A DNA stretch of 64,000 bases, from positions 1-64,000 of the forward strand of contig NZ_JAUOQE010000012.1 of assembly GCF_030547545.1 (NCBI RefSeq), read 5' to 3'. The translations under genes and the position numbers were made by a program. Under the pieces are notes generated by a model. The model did not search any database. It was not told the origin of the DNA and saw only the letters and a program-made list of their open reading frames with translations. Shown one piece after another: positions 56,300 to 64,000 of this stretch; the first letter of the stretch is position 1, and every line of letters starts with the position of its first letter. Source of the DNA: Amphritea sp. 1_MG-2023 (GTDB lineage: Bacteria > Pseudomonadota > Gammaproteobacteria > Pseudomonadales > Balneatricaceae).

Positions 56300-56573
56300 T
56301 TGCCTATCGTTAATGGCTGCGTATTTGGATTATGTTTTGAGCCTCACTCAATGTGATATCTCAGTGATATGCTATCAGCGTCGATAGAGTGACTCGGCGG
56401 TTATTGACGGCGGCGGGCCTGATCTTTGGTTTGACGTTTATGGTGCGCGAGAACGTGATTGAGCGTTTAGCTGGCATTTCTATTTCTGCGTATGATGTGG
56501 GCTCGGCAAAACGTTCCAGATTGAGGTATGGTTGGAGTATAGTTACTCAAAACCTACAAGCAGAAGATAATGA

Positions 56574-59306
56574 ATGTCTGAGCCAAAAAAATTATCCACA
56601 GACCCACAGGCCGACCGCGAAGCGGAAAAGTATGAATCGCCCATTGCCAGCCGAGAGCTGATTATGACGCTGTTGGCTGAGCAGGGCGAACCTCTGACGC
56701 GACCGCAGCTCGAAGCGCTACTCGATCTGACCGATGAAGACCAATCTGAGGCGTTGCGACGTCGTTTGCGCGCCATGGAGCGCGATGGTCAATTAATGCG
56801 TAACCGTAAAGCGCAATACGTACTGCTGAGTAAGCTTGATCTAGTGGCGGGGCGAGTCATGGGTCATCGGGATGGTTTTGGTTTTATGATTCCAGATGAA
56901 GGGGGTGAAGATATCTTTCTCTCCGCCCGAGAAATGCGGCAGGTATTCGATGGTGATCGAGTGCTGGTACGCGCCACTGGGGAAGATCGTAAAGGCCGAC
57001 TGGAAGGCGCTATTGTTGAGGTGCTCGAACGTAAAACCCGTAAACTGGTAGGTCGGTTTCATGGTCATAACGGGTTTGGTTATATGACGCCCGAAAATCA
57101 GCGGATCAATAATGATATTCAGATTTTGCCTGATCCTGACGGACAATTGAGCTATAAACAGGGGCAATTGGTGGTGGTCGAGTTGATTACGCCACCCTCC
57201 AAGCGTGCCAAAGCCACGGCGCGAGTCACCGAAGTATTGGGTGATCATATGGCGCCGGGGATGGAGATTAAGGTTGCCATCCATAACTATGATATCCCCA
57301 ACGAATGGAGCGATACGATACGGCAAGAGGTGAGTGAGTTTGGCCCCGACGTGCCGGATTCAGCCCTCGCGAATCGGGTTGATCTTCGCGACCTACCGTT
57401 AGTGACTATCGATGGTGAAGATGCGAAAGACTTTGATGATGCGGTGTACTGTGAGCCGATTCGTTCTGGTGGCTGGCGCTTATGGGTGGCGATCGCCGAT
57501 GTATCGGCCTATGTTCATCCGGGTAGTCCGTTGGATATTGAGGCGCATCTACGCGGTAATTCGGTCTATTTTCCCGAATTTGTCGTGCCGATGTTACCGG
57601 AGATACTGTCCAACGGGTTGTGCTCTTTGAACCCAGATGTTAATCGTTTAGCGATGGTCTGTGAGATGACCATTAGCGATGCGGGAAAATTAAAAGATTA
57701 TCATTTTTATGAAGCCGTGATTCGTTCTAAGGCACGGCTAACCTATACCAAGGTTGGGGCTATGCTGGAACAGCCTGATTCCGAGCAGGGCATTGCGATG
57801 CGACAGCAATATGCTGAGGTATTGCCGCATATTATCGACCTGCATGATCTCTACTTTTCCCTGCGTCGAGCGCGTGAAGAACGTGGTGCGATTGATTTTG
57901 ATACCACCGAAACCCGTATCCTGTTTAGTGAAGAGCGTAAGATCGAGAAGATTGTGCCGGTGGTGCGTAACGATGCCCATAAGATTATTGAGGAGTGTAT
58001 GCTCTGTGCGAATGTCGCGGCCGCGAGTTTACTGCAAAAACTAAAACAGCCGGCACTGTTTCGTGTACATGATGGTCCGAAAGATTCAAAACTACAGACA
58101 CTGCGTTCTTATCTCGGGCCATTAGGGCTGAGTTTAGGAGGCGGTGATGAGCCCACGCCACCGGATTATCAAGCCCTATCGGAATCGTTAGAAGGACGAG
58201 CCGATAAGCATGTAATTCAAATCATGATGCTACGATCTATGTCTCAGGCGGTTTACAGCCCCGAGCATAAGGGGCACTTTGGGTTGCATTATGAGGCCTA
58301 TGCTCACTTTACCTCACCGATTCGTCGTTATCCTGATCTGTTAGTGCATCGCGCGATACGCGGCTTGATACACTCCGAGAGTAACAGCCCGCATATTACT
58401 CGGCCGACAGGATTTAAGCTCGATAAGCGTTTTATGCATCGTTATACCTTGGGGCAAATGGTCGAATTGGGTGAACACTGTTCGATGACCGAACGACGTG
58501 CCGATGATGCCACCCGCGATGTTATGTCTTGGCTCAAATGTGAATATATGCAGGATTGCGTCGGTGACGAGTTCAGTGGTGTGATCTCGGCCGTCACAGG
58601 CTTTGGTGTGTTTGTTGAACTAGAAGAGGTATATGTTGAGGGCTTAATTCATATTTCCGCACTGCCGGGCGATTACTATCATTATGATGCGAGTCTGCAG
58701 CGCTTGTATGGCGAGCGCAGCGGTAAATCGTTCCGTCTAGGTGATCGGCTGCAGGTGGTGGTCGCTAGAGTGGATCTCGATGATCGTAAAATCGATTTTG
58801 ACCTGGTGAAAAGGCTGCAAGCGGGGGATACTGCGGATAGTGACGCATCGCAACCGGAACCTAAACGTTTGAGTAAACGTGAACTGTTACGACAGGGTAA
58901 ACTGTCCTTGGCTGAATTAGAGAGCCGGCAGCGACGCAAGCCCTCCGGGGGGCGATCATCGGCTAAAATTAGCTCGACTAAATCGGCAGGGGCTAAGCCC
59001 AGTGGCCGATCTGCTGATTCGTCTGAGCGTAAACGATCTCGGCAGGGAGCCGCTGAATCGGCTGCGCCAAGGGGGAAATCTGAACAGCGTAAAGCCGATC
59101 ATAGTAGCCGTAAGCGTGGGGCAGAAGCGAAACCAGGTAAGGCAACACGGCAAAAGCTTGAGGCAAAACCTGAGAGTCGAGGCGCCAAATTAAGTGATGC
59201 CGAGCAAGAAGTGAATCGGCTATCCAGAAAACCGGCTAAAGGGCTTAGTAATCGAGCGAAAAAGCGTAAATTGAAAAAGCTGCGGGGTAAGCGCAGCAGT
59301 CAATAA
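56574..59306 (+). CDS. rnr: Ribonuclease R
   Basis: A 910-residue RNase R, longer than the E. coli enzyme (about 813). It starts with a winged-helix-like region ('RPQLEALLDLTDEDQSEALRRRLRAMERDGQ', in part), then cold-shock domains ('GRVMGHRDGFGFMIPD'), the RNB catalytic domain with 'TIDGEDAKDFDDAVYCE' (four metal aspartates), 'HFGLHYEAYAHFTSPIRRYPD' in part, and an S1 domain ('GVISAVTGFGVFVELEEVYVEG' in part). Residues after about 775 are a 130-residue Lys/Arg/Ser-rich tail. It degrades structured RNA 3' to 5'. The usual neighbour rlmB does not follow. Confidence 0.95.
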   Translation: MSEPKKLSTDPQADREAEKYESPIASRELIMTLLAEQGEPLTRPQLEALLDLTDEDQSEALRRRLRAMERDGQLMRNRKAQYVLLSKLDLVAGRVMGHRDGFGFMIPDEGGEDIFLSAREMRQVFDGDRVLVRATGEDRKGRLEGAIVEVLERKTRKLVGRFHGHNGFGYMTPENQRINNDIQILPDPDGQLSYKQGQLVVVELITPPSKRAKATARVTEVLGDHMAPGMEIKVAIHNYDIPNEWSDTIRQEVSEFGPDVPDSALANRVDLRDLPLVTIDGEDAKDFDDAVYCEPIRSGGWRLWVAIADVSAYVHPGSPLDIEAHLRGNSVYFPEFVVPMLPEILSNGLCSLNPDVNRLAMVCEMTISDAGKLKDYHFYEAVIRSKARLTYTKVGAMLEQPDSEQGIAMRQQYAEVLPHIIDLHDLYFSLRRAREERGAIDFDTTETRILFSEERKIEKIVPVVRNDAHKIIEECMLCANVAAASLLQKLKQPALFRVHDGPKDSKLQTLRSYLGPLGLSLGGGDEPTPPDYQALSESLEGRADKHVIQIMMLRSMSQAVYSPEHKGHFGLHYEAYAHFTSPIRRYPDLLVHRAIRGLIHSESNSPHITRPTGFKLDKRFMHRYTLGQMVELGEHCSMTERRADDATRDVMSWLKCEYMQDCVGDEFSGVISAVTGFGVFVELEEVYVEGLIHISALPGDYYHYDASLQRLYGERSGKSFRLGDRLQVVVARVDLDDRKIDFDLVKRLQAGDTADSDASQPEPKRLSKRELLRQGKLSLAELESRQRRKPSGGRSSAKISSTKSAGAKPSGRSADSSERKRSRQGAAESAAPRGKSEQRKADHSSRKRGAEAKPGKATRQKLEAKPESRGAKLSDAEQEVNRLSRKPAKGLSNRAKKRKLKKLRGKRSSQ

Positions 59307-59373
59307 GAGTCTAAACGGCTGCCATCAGACGGTTGATGCGTTTGACTTAGCGTAGGTATTGTCAGCGGATTAA

Positions 59374-59408
59374 GGCAGATATCATCACTGATGATATCTG
59401 CCTTTTTT
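59374..59408 (+). terminator. Strong rho-independent terminator after rnr
   Basis: GGCAGATATCATCA and TGATGATATCTGCC form a perfect 14-bp stem with one central base, followed by TTTTTT. Confidence 0.93.
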
Positions 59409-59792
59409 GTTTTTATAAGCCAGCGGGAATGAGGTTGAATGTTGGTTTTAGCGCCTTGTCGAATCTCGTTTTTGAGGCTGAAGCGTCTCTTAAAATTCAA
59501 AAAATACCCATAATGAGTAGTTTTTTTCTTATATTAGAGAACGTTAATTTATTGTTTTTATTGATTTTTATTTTAAATGTATGATTTTTAAGGATTTGCT
59601 TTTTATGTTTTAGAAGGAGCGGCTATTGACAATTTATTTATTTGAACTGAGGTTAAAAATTGATCATACTGCGGGGAGGACAAAAAGAATTTTATGCTGT
59701 TATACACACTAATAATTAAATATAGCATCGGATGCTGACTCTCCTGTTAGGTTGCCAGAGAGAGGCCTCAAGATGAGGACTAGGGGGGAACC
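59409..59792 (+). promoter_or_regulatory. AT-rich upstream region of TolC-like gene
   Basis: 384 bases without a gene; the middle (59500-59740) is very AT-rich, unlike its surroundings. TTGACA at 59627 is a good -35 match, with no strong -10 at 17 bases. A long leader with short inverted stretches (GAGAGAGGCCTC) precedes ATG 59793. Such AT-rich DNA is often bound by H-NS-type silencers. Confidence 0.45.
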
Positions 59793-61148
59793 ATGGAAAA
59801 TAAAAATATCCCCCGTGCTATTGTTAGCGCGGGTTTTTGTGCTTTATTGCTTTCTACGGCGCCGGTTCATGCCGAGGACTTGATGGATGTATGGCAAGTC
59901 GCCGAAGAGAACGATACGAAATACCTTTCTGCCTACCATAAATATCGCGCCGATCAAGAAATTATCAATCTAAGTCGTGCCGATCTACTGCCCACTATCT
60001 CACTTCAATACGAACATACAGAAACTAGCAAAACCATTAATGAGTCGGATAATGCTGTGTTTTATGGTAATTCTGCTGATTACCCCACCGATACTTATAG
60101 TTTGACACTGACTCAATCAATCTTCGATTATTCCCGCTGGCAGCGTTACGATCAATCCAAAATCAGCGCTAATCGAGCCGAGGTTGAATATACGTTATCT
60201 AAACAGCAGTTATTATTACGCCTGTCAGAAAGCTACTTTTTAGTGCTTGAACGGATTGATCAGTTGGAAGCCGTTGAAGCTGAAAAGAAAGCGATGCTTA
60301 AACATTTAGAAGTATCTGAAAAGAAGCATAAAACGGGGCTCGTTAGAACCGTTGATTTACAGGACGCCTCGGCGCGTTACTTGAATGCCTTGAGTAAAGA
60401 GGTTGAATTGCAGAGTCGTCTAATGGATAGCCGCTATGCGTTGCGGGAATCGTTGGGCACAATTCCAGGAGAGTTATCTCGGTTACGTACGGATATTCAA
60501 CTTGAGATGCCGATGCCTGCCGATCCTGAAGAGTGGGTTCGACTCGCCGCCAAGAATAATCCCGAATTACACGCCCTCAATCTATCTTTAGATGAAGCCA
60601 ACAAAGAGATCAATGCCTTACGCGGCGGTCACTATCCCACTCTCGACTTTGTATTAACTCACGGTAATGAAGTGATAGAAGGGTCGCCATTTGGTGGTGG
60701 CAGTGATATCGATACGACTGAGATGTCAGTGCAGTTGAATATACCCTTATATTCTGGTGGCAAAACATCTGCCAAGTTACGTCAAGCCATCGAAAAACGT
60801 AGCAGTGTGCTGGAGGATCGCAACGATAAACAGCGCTCTGTTGAACGTTCAGCCCATGATGCTTATTACCGTATCAATGAGGCCATTGTGCAAATCGGTG
60901 CGCTAGAAAAGTCTCTGCAAGCACAGGAAGGACGTTTGAAGTCGAAGTCGGCAGGGTATCGTGGTGGTCAAAATAGCCTTGTCGAGGTGCTTGATGTTGA
61001 GCAAGACCTTTCTGATGCAAGGCAGGCTTTAATTAAGGCTCGTTACGATTATGTGCTTAATGTTTTACGACTGAAGTTTGCGGTGGGTGCTTTACAGGAA
61101 GAAGACCTAGCGACCATCAATAACTGGCTGATTCGTGAAGCGTCATAA
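59793..61148 (+). CDS. TolC-family outer-membrane efflux protein
   Basis: A 451-residue protein with a signal peptide ending 'STAPVHAEDL' near residue 27. It has the duplicated OEP architecture: 'LSRADLLPTISLQYEHTETS', 'LTQSIFDYSRWQRYDQSK', long heptad-rich helices, then 'VQLNIPLYSGGKTSAKLRQA' and 'YRGGQNSLVEVLDVEQDL'. TolC proteins form the trimeric outer-membrane duct of type I secretion and efflux systems. It lies 110 bp before a very large RTX/LEPR-XLL protein, which suggests the two act together. No membrane-fusion protein or ABC exporter is inside the window. Confidence 0.9.
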   Translation: MENKNIPRAIVSAGFCALLLSTAPVHAEDLMDVWQVAEENDTKYLSAYHKYRADQEIINLSRADLLPTISLQYEHTETSKTINESDNAVFYGNSADYPTDTYSLTLTQSIFDYSRWQRYDQSKISANRAEVEYTLSKQQLLLRLSESYFLVLERIDQLEAVEAEKKAMLKHLEVSEKKHKTGLVRTVDLQDASARYLNALSKEVELQSRLMDSRYALRESLGTIPGELSRLRTDIQLEMPMPADPEEWVRLAAKNNPELHALNLSLDEANKEINALRGGHYPTLDFVLTHGNEVIEGSPFGGGSDIDTTEMSVQLNIPLYSGGKTSAKLRQAIEKRSSVLEDRNDKQRSVERSAHDAYYRINEAIVQIGALEKSLQAQEGRLKSKSAGYRGGQNSLVEVLDVEQDLSDARQALIKARYDYVLNVLRLKFAVGALQEEDLATINNWLIREAS

Positions 61149-61258
61149 CAGATATATCCGTATCTCTCTTTATCTCGCATTGCCATAACGGCTACCCAGG
61201 AATTAACTGAAAAAAGTGTATTGTTTCGTTGCTTTTTTCAAATGAAAAAAATCATTGG

Positions 61259-64000
61259 ATGAAAATTATGTCGTATATATTCAATCGTCTACTCAGAATG
61301 CGCTATGACAAATTCCGCAATTTAAGACAATATATTTGGAGCAGTCAAGGCATCACTGCTCGACGACGTAATACGTATCTGATGGAACAGATGGAAAATC
61401 GCTACCTGTTATCGGCCGATGCGGCTCCGCTGGCATTAAGTGCGGAGCTACTGAACGAAGAGGTTGTCGTAGAACAGCTTATCGATGCAGGTTTAGCTGA
61501 TGCGAACAATACACAAGAACTGCAATTGATTCGTCAGCACAATGATGATTTGAAGCATGCAGATACGAACAGCGACAGTCATGCTGATATTGAAAACTTG
61601 AATTTAGCTGATCTACAGGTTGCTACTGAAGAATTAGATAAATTGGCGGACTTGCCGCCTAAAGAGGCTGAAGAGCAGCCGAGTGCAGAGGGTGAGGCCG
61701 AGGTGTTGCCGACTGCGGTTGCGATTCAACATATTCAACAGTTGAGTGGTCATCAGTTTGTTGTCATTGACCGTTCAGTTGAGGATTATCGCGCACTGTT
61801 GAGCACCTTTATGGGAGATGCGGGTAGCGATCTTGAATGGCATACAGAGGCGACCAGTGCAGGTGATGCCATGGTCGCAGATTGGTACCCTGCTCAGGAT
61901 AGCGCTGACGCATTGTTAGTAGTGGATACGGAGCGAACCGATGAATTAGTTGATGCCTCGGTTGCTCGTTCGCAGGCGGAGCGCGTCACGGTTGTTTTGC
62001 TAGATGCAGAAGGTGATGGCGTCGAACAACTGGCTGATATTCTTTCCGCTTATGAAGATATTGCCGCATTGCATGTGTTATCTCATGGCGCAACCGGTTT
62101 ACTGCGTCTCGGTACGGCTTCTTTAGGTAGTGCTTCGTTAGAGCGTTACCGTCAACAATTGGCAGCTTGGGGGAAAGCATTAAAATCAGATGGCGATATT
62201 CTGATCTACGGCTGCAATGTTGCTCAAGGTGAGGTGGGTATTGCGTTTGTCGACCGGTTGGCGGGTGCTACACAGGCCGATATTGCCGCGTCTGATGACC
62301 TGACGGGGAATCGCTTTATCGGTGGCGATTGGATACTGGAAACTGAGTCAGGCTATGTCACCCATACCCTAGATATGATGTCGACTGAACAGTTCTCGTT
62401 TGCCTCCAATGATCCGCTGTATAGCGGGCTGTTAGCTGTTGATAAATCGGTGACTTTAGGGGAGTTAAATGGCACGGCTACCCCTGTAATCCTGACGGCA
62501 GGCACTGATACCATCAACTTTACTAATGTTGGCAGTGATATTCGTATTACTGTGACCGGGAAGACTGCGACCACACCGTTTAAAATTACGGCACAGACTA
62601 TCAATGAAACTACGGGTGCGCTCGTACCCAATACGTTACGTACTTTTCAGTTTGCCGACGGTGATGATGCCACGATTAAGAATATTAAAGTGGGCCGGCT
62701 TGGTTATAAAACCGAACTTGAATTACAGACTAAAATAGATGTTTTAGATACATCCACACTCTCCTCCGCCCACATCGCTATCAGTAAAAAAGGTACCGCT
62801 TTATCGAGTGATGATGCCTATAAATGGGTTAAAGACTATGCGGTGATGGGGATCGACCCTACCGCCACGGATGCTGCTACCCAGTTAGATACTAAAAGCG
62901 CAGTTGCAGTGGTGACTACCGGTACGGGTGAGATTGGCAAATTATCGATCGGTAAGGCCCTAGATACTGGGAATACCCGACTTATTATCGACGATGTTGG
63001 CGCGCCCATCGATATTGTTAGAGCGAATACAAATTACAGCGGCAAAATTGATCTGTTGTATAACTCCGGTGCTTCAAATACGGCGTTGACCAATTACGTT
63101 AATCTGTCGGCGGGCAATATCATTAAGGGGGTCGACACGTTAACGGGCTTTACTACCGCATCATTTGCCTCATTTACCGCCGATAAGGGCGATCAAAAAT
63201 TTGATGTGACGGGCTTAACTGATGTGACCGTAGCTGCCGGAGCGGGTGAAGACTATCTCGTCGGTGGGGCCGGAAGTCAGACTCTAGTGGGCGGGGCTGG
63301 AAGCGACAGTTATGTGTTTAAAGATAACTGGGGCGCTGATCAGGTTATCGAGCAAGCGGATAGCAAAGATGGCTTAACGGTGATTAAAGGCGGTGATGCC
63401 GATGCGCTAGATTTTTCCGCGCTAACTCAAGCTATCACCGTTGAGTTTCATCCGTCGGTTAAATCGACCAAACCATTATCAACGACCACAACAACGGCGA
63501 TTCCGGTGGTATCTGAGGTGTCGGATACTGACCGAATATCGGCCGAGAAATACGGCGTGCAGGTGTTCCAAGGCGCAAATGTCACCGCCAGTACGCACTC
63601 AGTAAAAAATGCCATCAATGTTGAAAAAGTGGTTGGCGGTCTAGGTGATAACACCTATAAGTTTAATAATGATTGGGGGCAGTTCTATCCGGACACGACA
63701 CCAGCACTGACAGAAACGGTTAACTTTTTTATTGATGATACTCAATCGACCAGCAAAAAAGGGACGTTAGATTTCCGTGAGGTCACTCACGACTTAATCT
63801 TTGAGTTGGATAGCGTCAGCACGACCTCTACCGGTACACCGGCGGTCACGACGATAACCTCTTCAGTGAAAGTGACGGCTGTTGTCGAGAAGCAAATTAA
63901 TATTGGGACGACGGCAGCTCCCATCTTAAAAACAATTACTTACACCTATGTTGTCAACGCAGATAATGTGGCTAACATCATTGGTGGTCAGGGTAAAAAT
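61259..64000 (+). CDS. Large LEPR-XLL/DUF4347 surface protein with RTX-like repeats (cut by window end)
   Basis: The frame is open from ATG 61259 (or ATG 61268) to the last base, at least 914 residues. The N-terminus 'MEQMENRYLLSADAAPLALS' is a LEPR-XLL motif. A DUF4347 domain spans about residues 160-360 ('VTVVLLDAEGDGVEQL', 'ALHVLSHGATGLLRLG', 'DILIYGCNVAQG', 'DLTGNRFIGGDWILE'). After residue 650, 'GAGEDYLVGGAGSQTLVGGAGSDSYVFKDNWG' (in part 'LVGGAGSQTLVGGAGSDSY') is a calcium-binding RTX-type repeat followed by Thr/Ser/Asp-rich beta repeats. This architecture is typical of giant adhesins or matrix proteins exported by type I secretion. The C-terminal secretion signal would lie outside the window. 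Confidence 0.85.
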   Translation, partial: MKIMSYIFNRLLRMRYDKFRNLRQYIWSSQGITARRRNTYLMEQMENRYLLSADAAPLALSAELLNEEVVVEQLIDAGLADANNTQELQLIRQHNDDLKHADTNSDSHADIENLNLADLQVATEELDKLADLPPKEAEEQPSAEGEAEVLPTAVAIQHIQQLSGHQFVVIDRSVEDYRALLSTFMGDAGSDLEWHTEATSAGDAMVADWYPAQDSADALLVVDTERTDELVDASVARSQAERVTVVLLDAEGDGVEQLADILSAYEDIAALHVLSHGATGLLRLGTASLGSASLERYRQQLAAWGKALKSDGDILIYGCNVAQGEVGIAFVDRLAGATQADIAASDDLTGNRFIGGDWILETESGYVTHTLDMMSTEQFSFASNDPLYSGLLAVDKSVTLGELNGTATPVILTAGTDTINFTNVGSDIRITVTGKTATTPFKITAQTINETTGALVPNTLRTFQFADGDDATIKNIKVGRLGYKTELELQTKIDVLDTSTLSSAHIAISKKGTALSSDDAYKWVKDYAVMGIDPTATDAATQLDTKSAVAVVTTGTGEIGKLSIGKALDTGNTRLIIDDVGAPIDIVRANTNYSGKIDLLYNSGASNTALTNYVNLSAGNIIKGVDTLTGFTTASFASFTADKGDQKFDVTGLTDVTVAAGAGEDYLVGGAGSQTLVGGAGSDSYVFKDNWGADQVIEQADSKDGLTVIKGGDADALDFSALTQAITVEFHPSVKSTKPLSTTTTTAIPVVSEVSDTDRISAEKYGVQVFQGANVTASTHSVKNAINVEKVVGGLGDNTYKFNNDWGQFYPDTTPALTETVNFFIDDTQSTSKKGTLDFREVTHDLIFELDSVSTTSTGTPAVTTITSSVKVTAVVEKQINIGTTAAPILKTITYTYVVNADNVANIIGGQGKN

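Noticed and set aside
56389-56661. Open frame overlapping the start of rnr
   Set aside because: It runs into rnr in another frame and lacks coding character; rnr from 56574 explains the region.

Overview
The window looks like a chromosomal segment of a marine gammaproteobacterium close to the Oceanospirillales (Neptunomonas, Amphritea or Marinobacterium-like). This is inferred from the queA-tgt-yajC-secD-secF core block, a Pseudomonas-like finR/fpr pair, a Zur-type zinc-starvation cluster and a complete polyamine catabolic locus. No 16S rRNA is present, so the genus is a guess.

Layout. 1-2.6 kb is decayed mobile DNA: the C-terminus of one IS110 transposase, a GNAT gene killed by an early stop, and a second IS110 transposase with several lesions. 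2.8-17.2 kb is a polyamine (agmatine/putrescine) island: APC permease, agmatinase-family hydrolase, putrescine-type aminotransferase, dCache chemoreceptor, LuxR-type regulator, aldehyde dehydrogenase, a PotFGHI-type ABC importer and a TorF-like porin. A G-rich motif recurs in front of three of these units. 17.4-22.1 kb is accessory: an IS5-family element without a visible right end, a TetR/BetI remnant, more IS5 scraps, a tyrosine recombinase, an XRE regulator divergent from an unknown gene with twin palindromic operators, and a hairpin-rich non-coding block.

22.4-37.9 kb is a complete type I-F CRISPR-Cas system (cas1, cas2-3 fusion, csy1, csy2, csy3, cas6f) followed by an array of 115 repeats and 114 spacers. 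The most interesting object is in the 236-bp gap between cas2-3 and csy1. Two degenerate CRISPR repeats on the minus strand flank a 19-nt pseudo-spacer. Its first 17 nt match the csy1 promoter region at 16 positions, next to a 5'-CC PAM. This has the architecture of a CreR/CreA-type crRNA-like autoregulator that would guide the Csy complex to repress its own operon.

A tRNA-Leu(CAA) gene and a decayed second copy close the CRISPR region. 38.4-64 kb is mostly core-like: fpr/finR, a VWA protein with a two-component system, trhO, a tight hisI-pyrC-like-folE2-gamma carbonic anhydrase operon with a strong Zur-box match facing a decayed DUF1826 gene, then queA, tgt, yajC, secD, secF and rnr, and finally a TolC-family protein in front of a very large LEPR-XLL/DUF4347/RTX-like surface protein that runs off the window. 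Two nearly identical 68-bp MITEs with IS5-like ends and 4-bp target duplications lie in this part.
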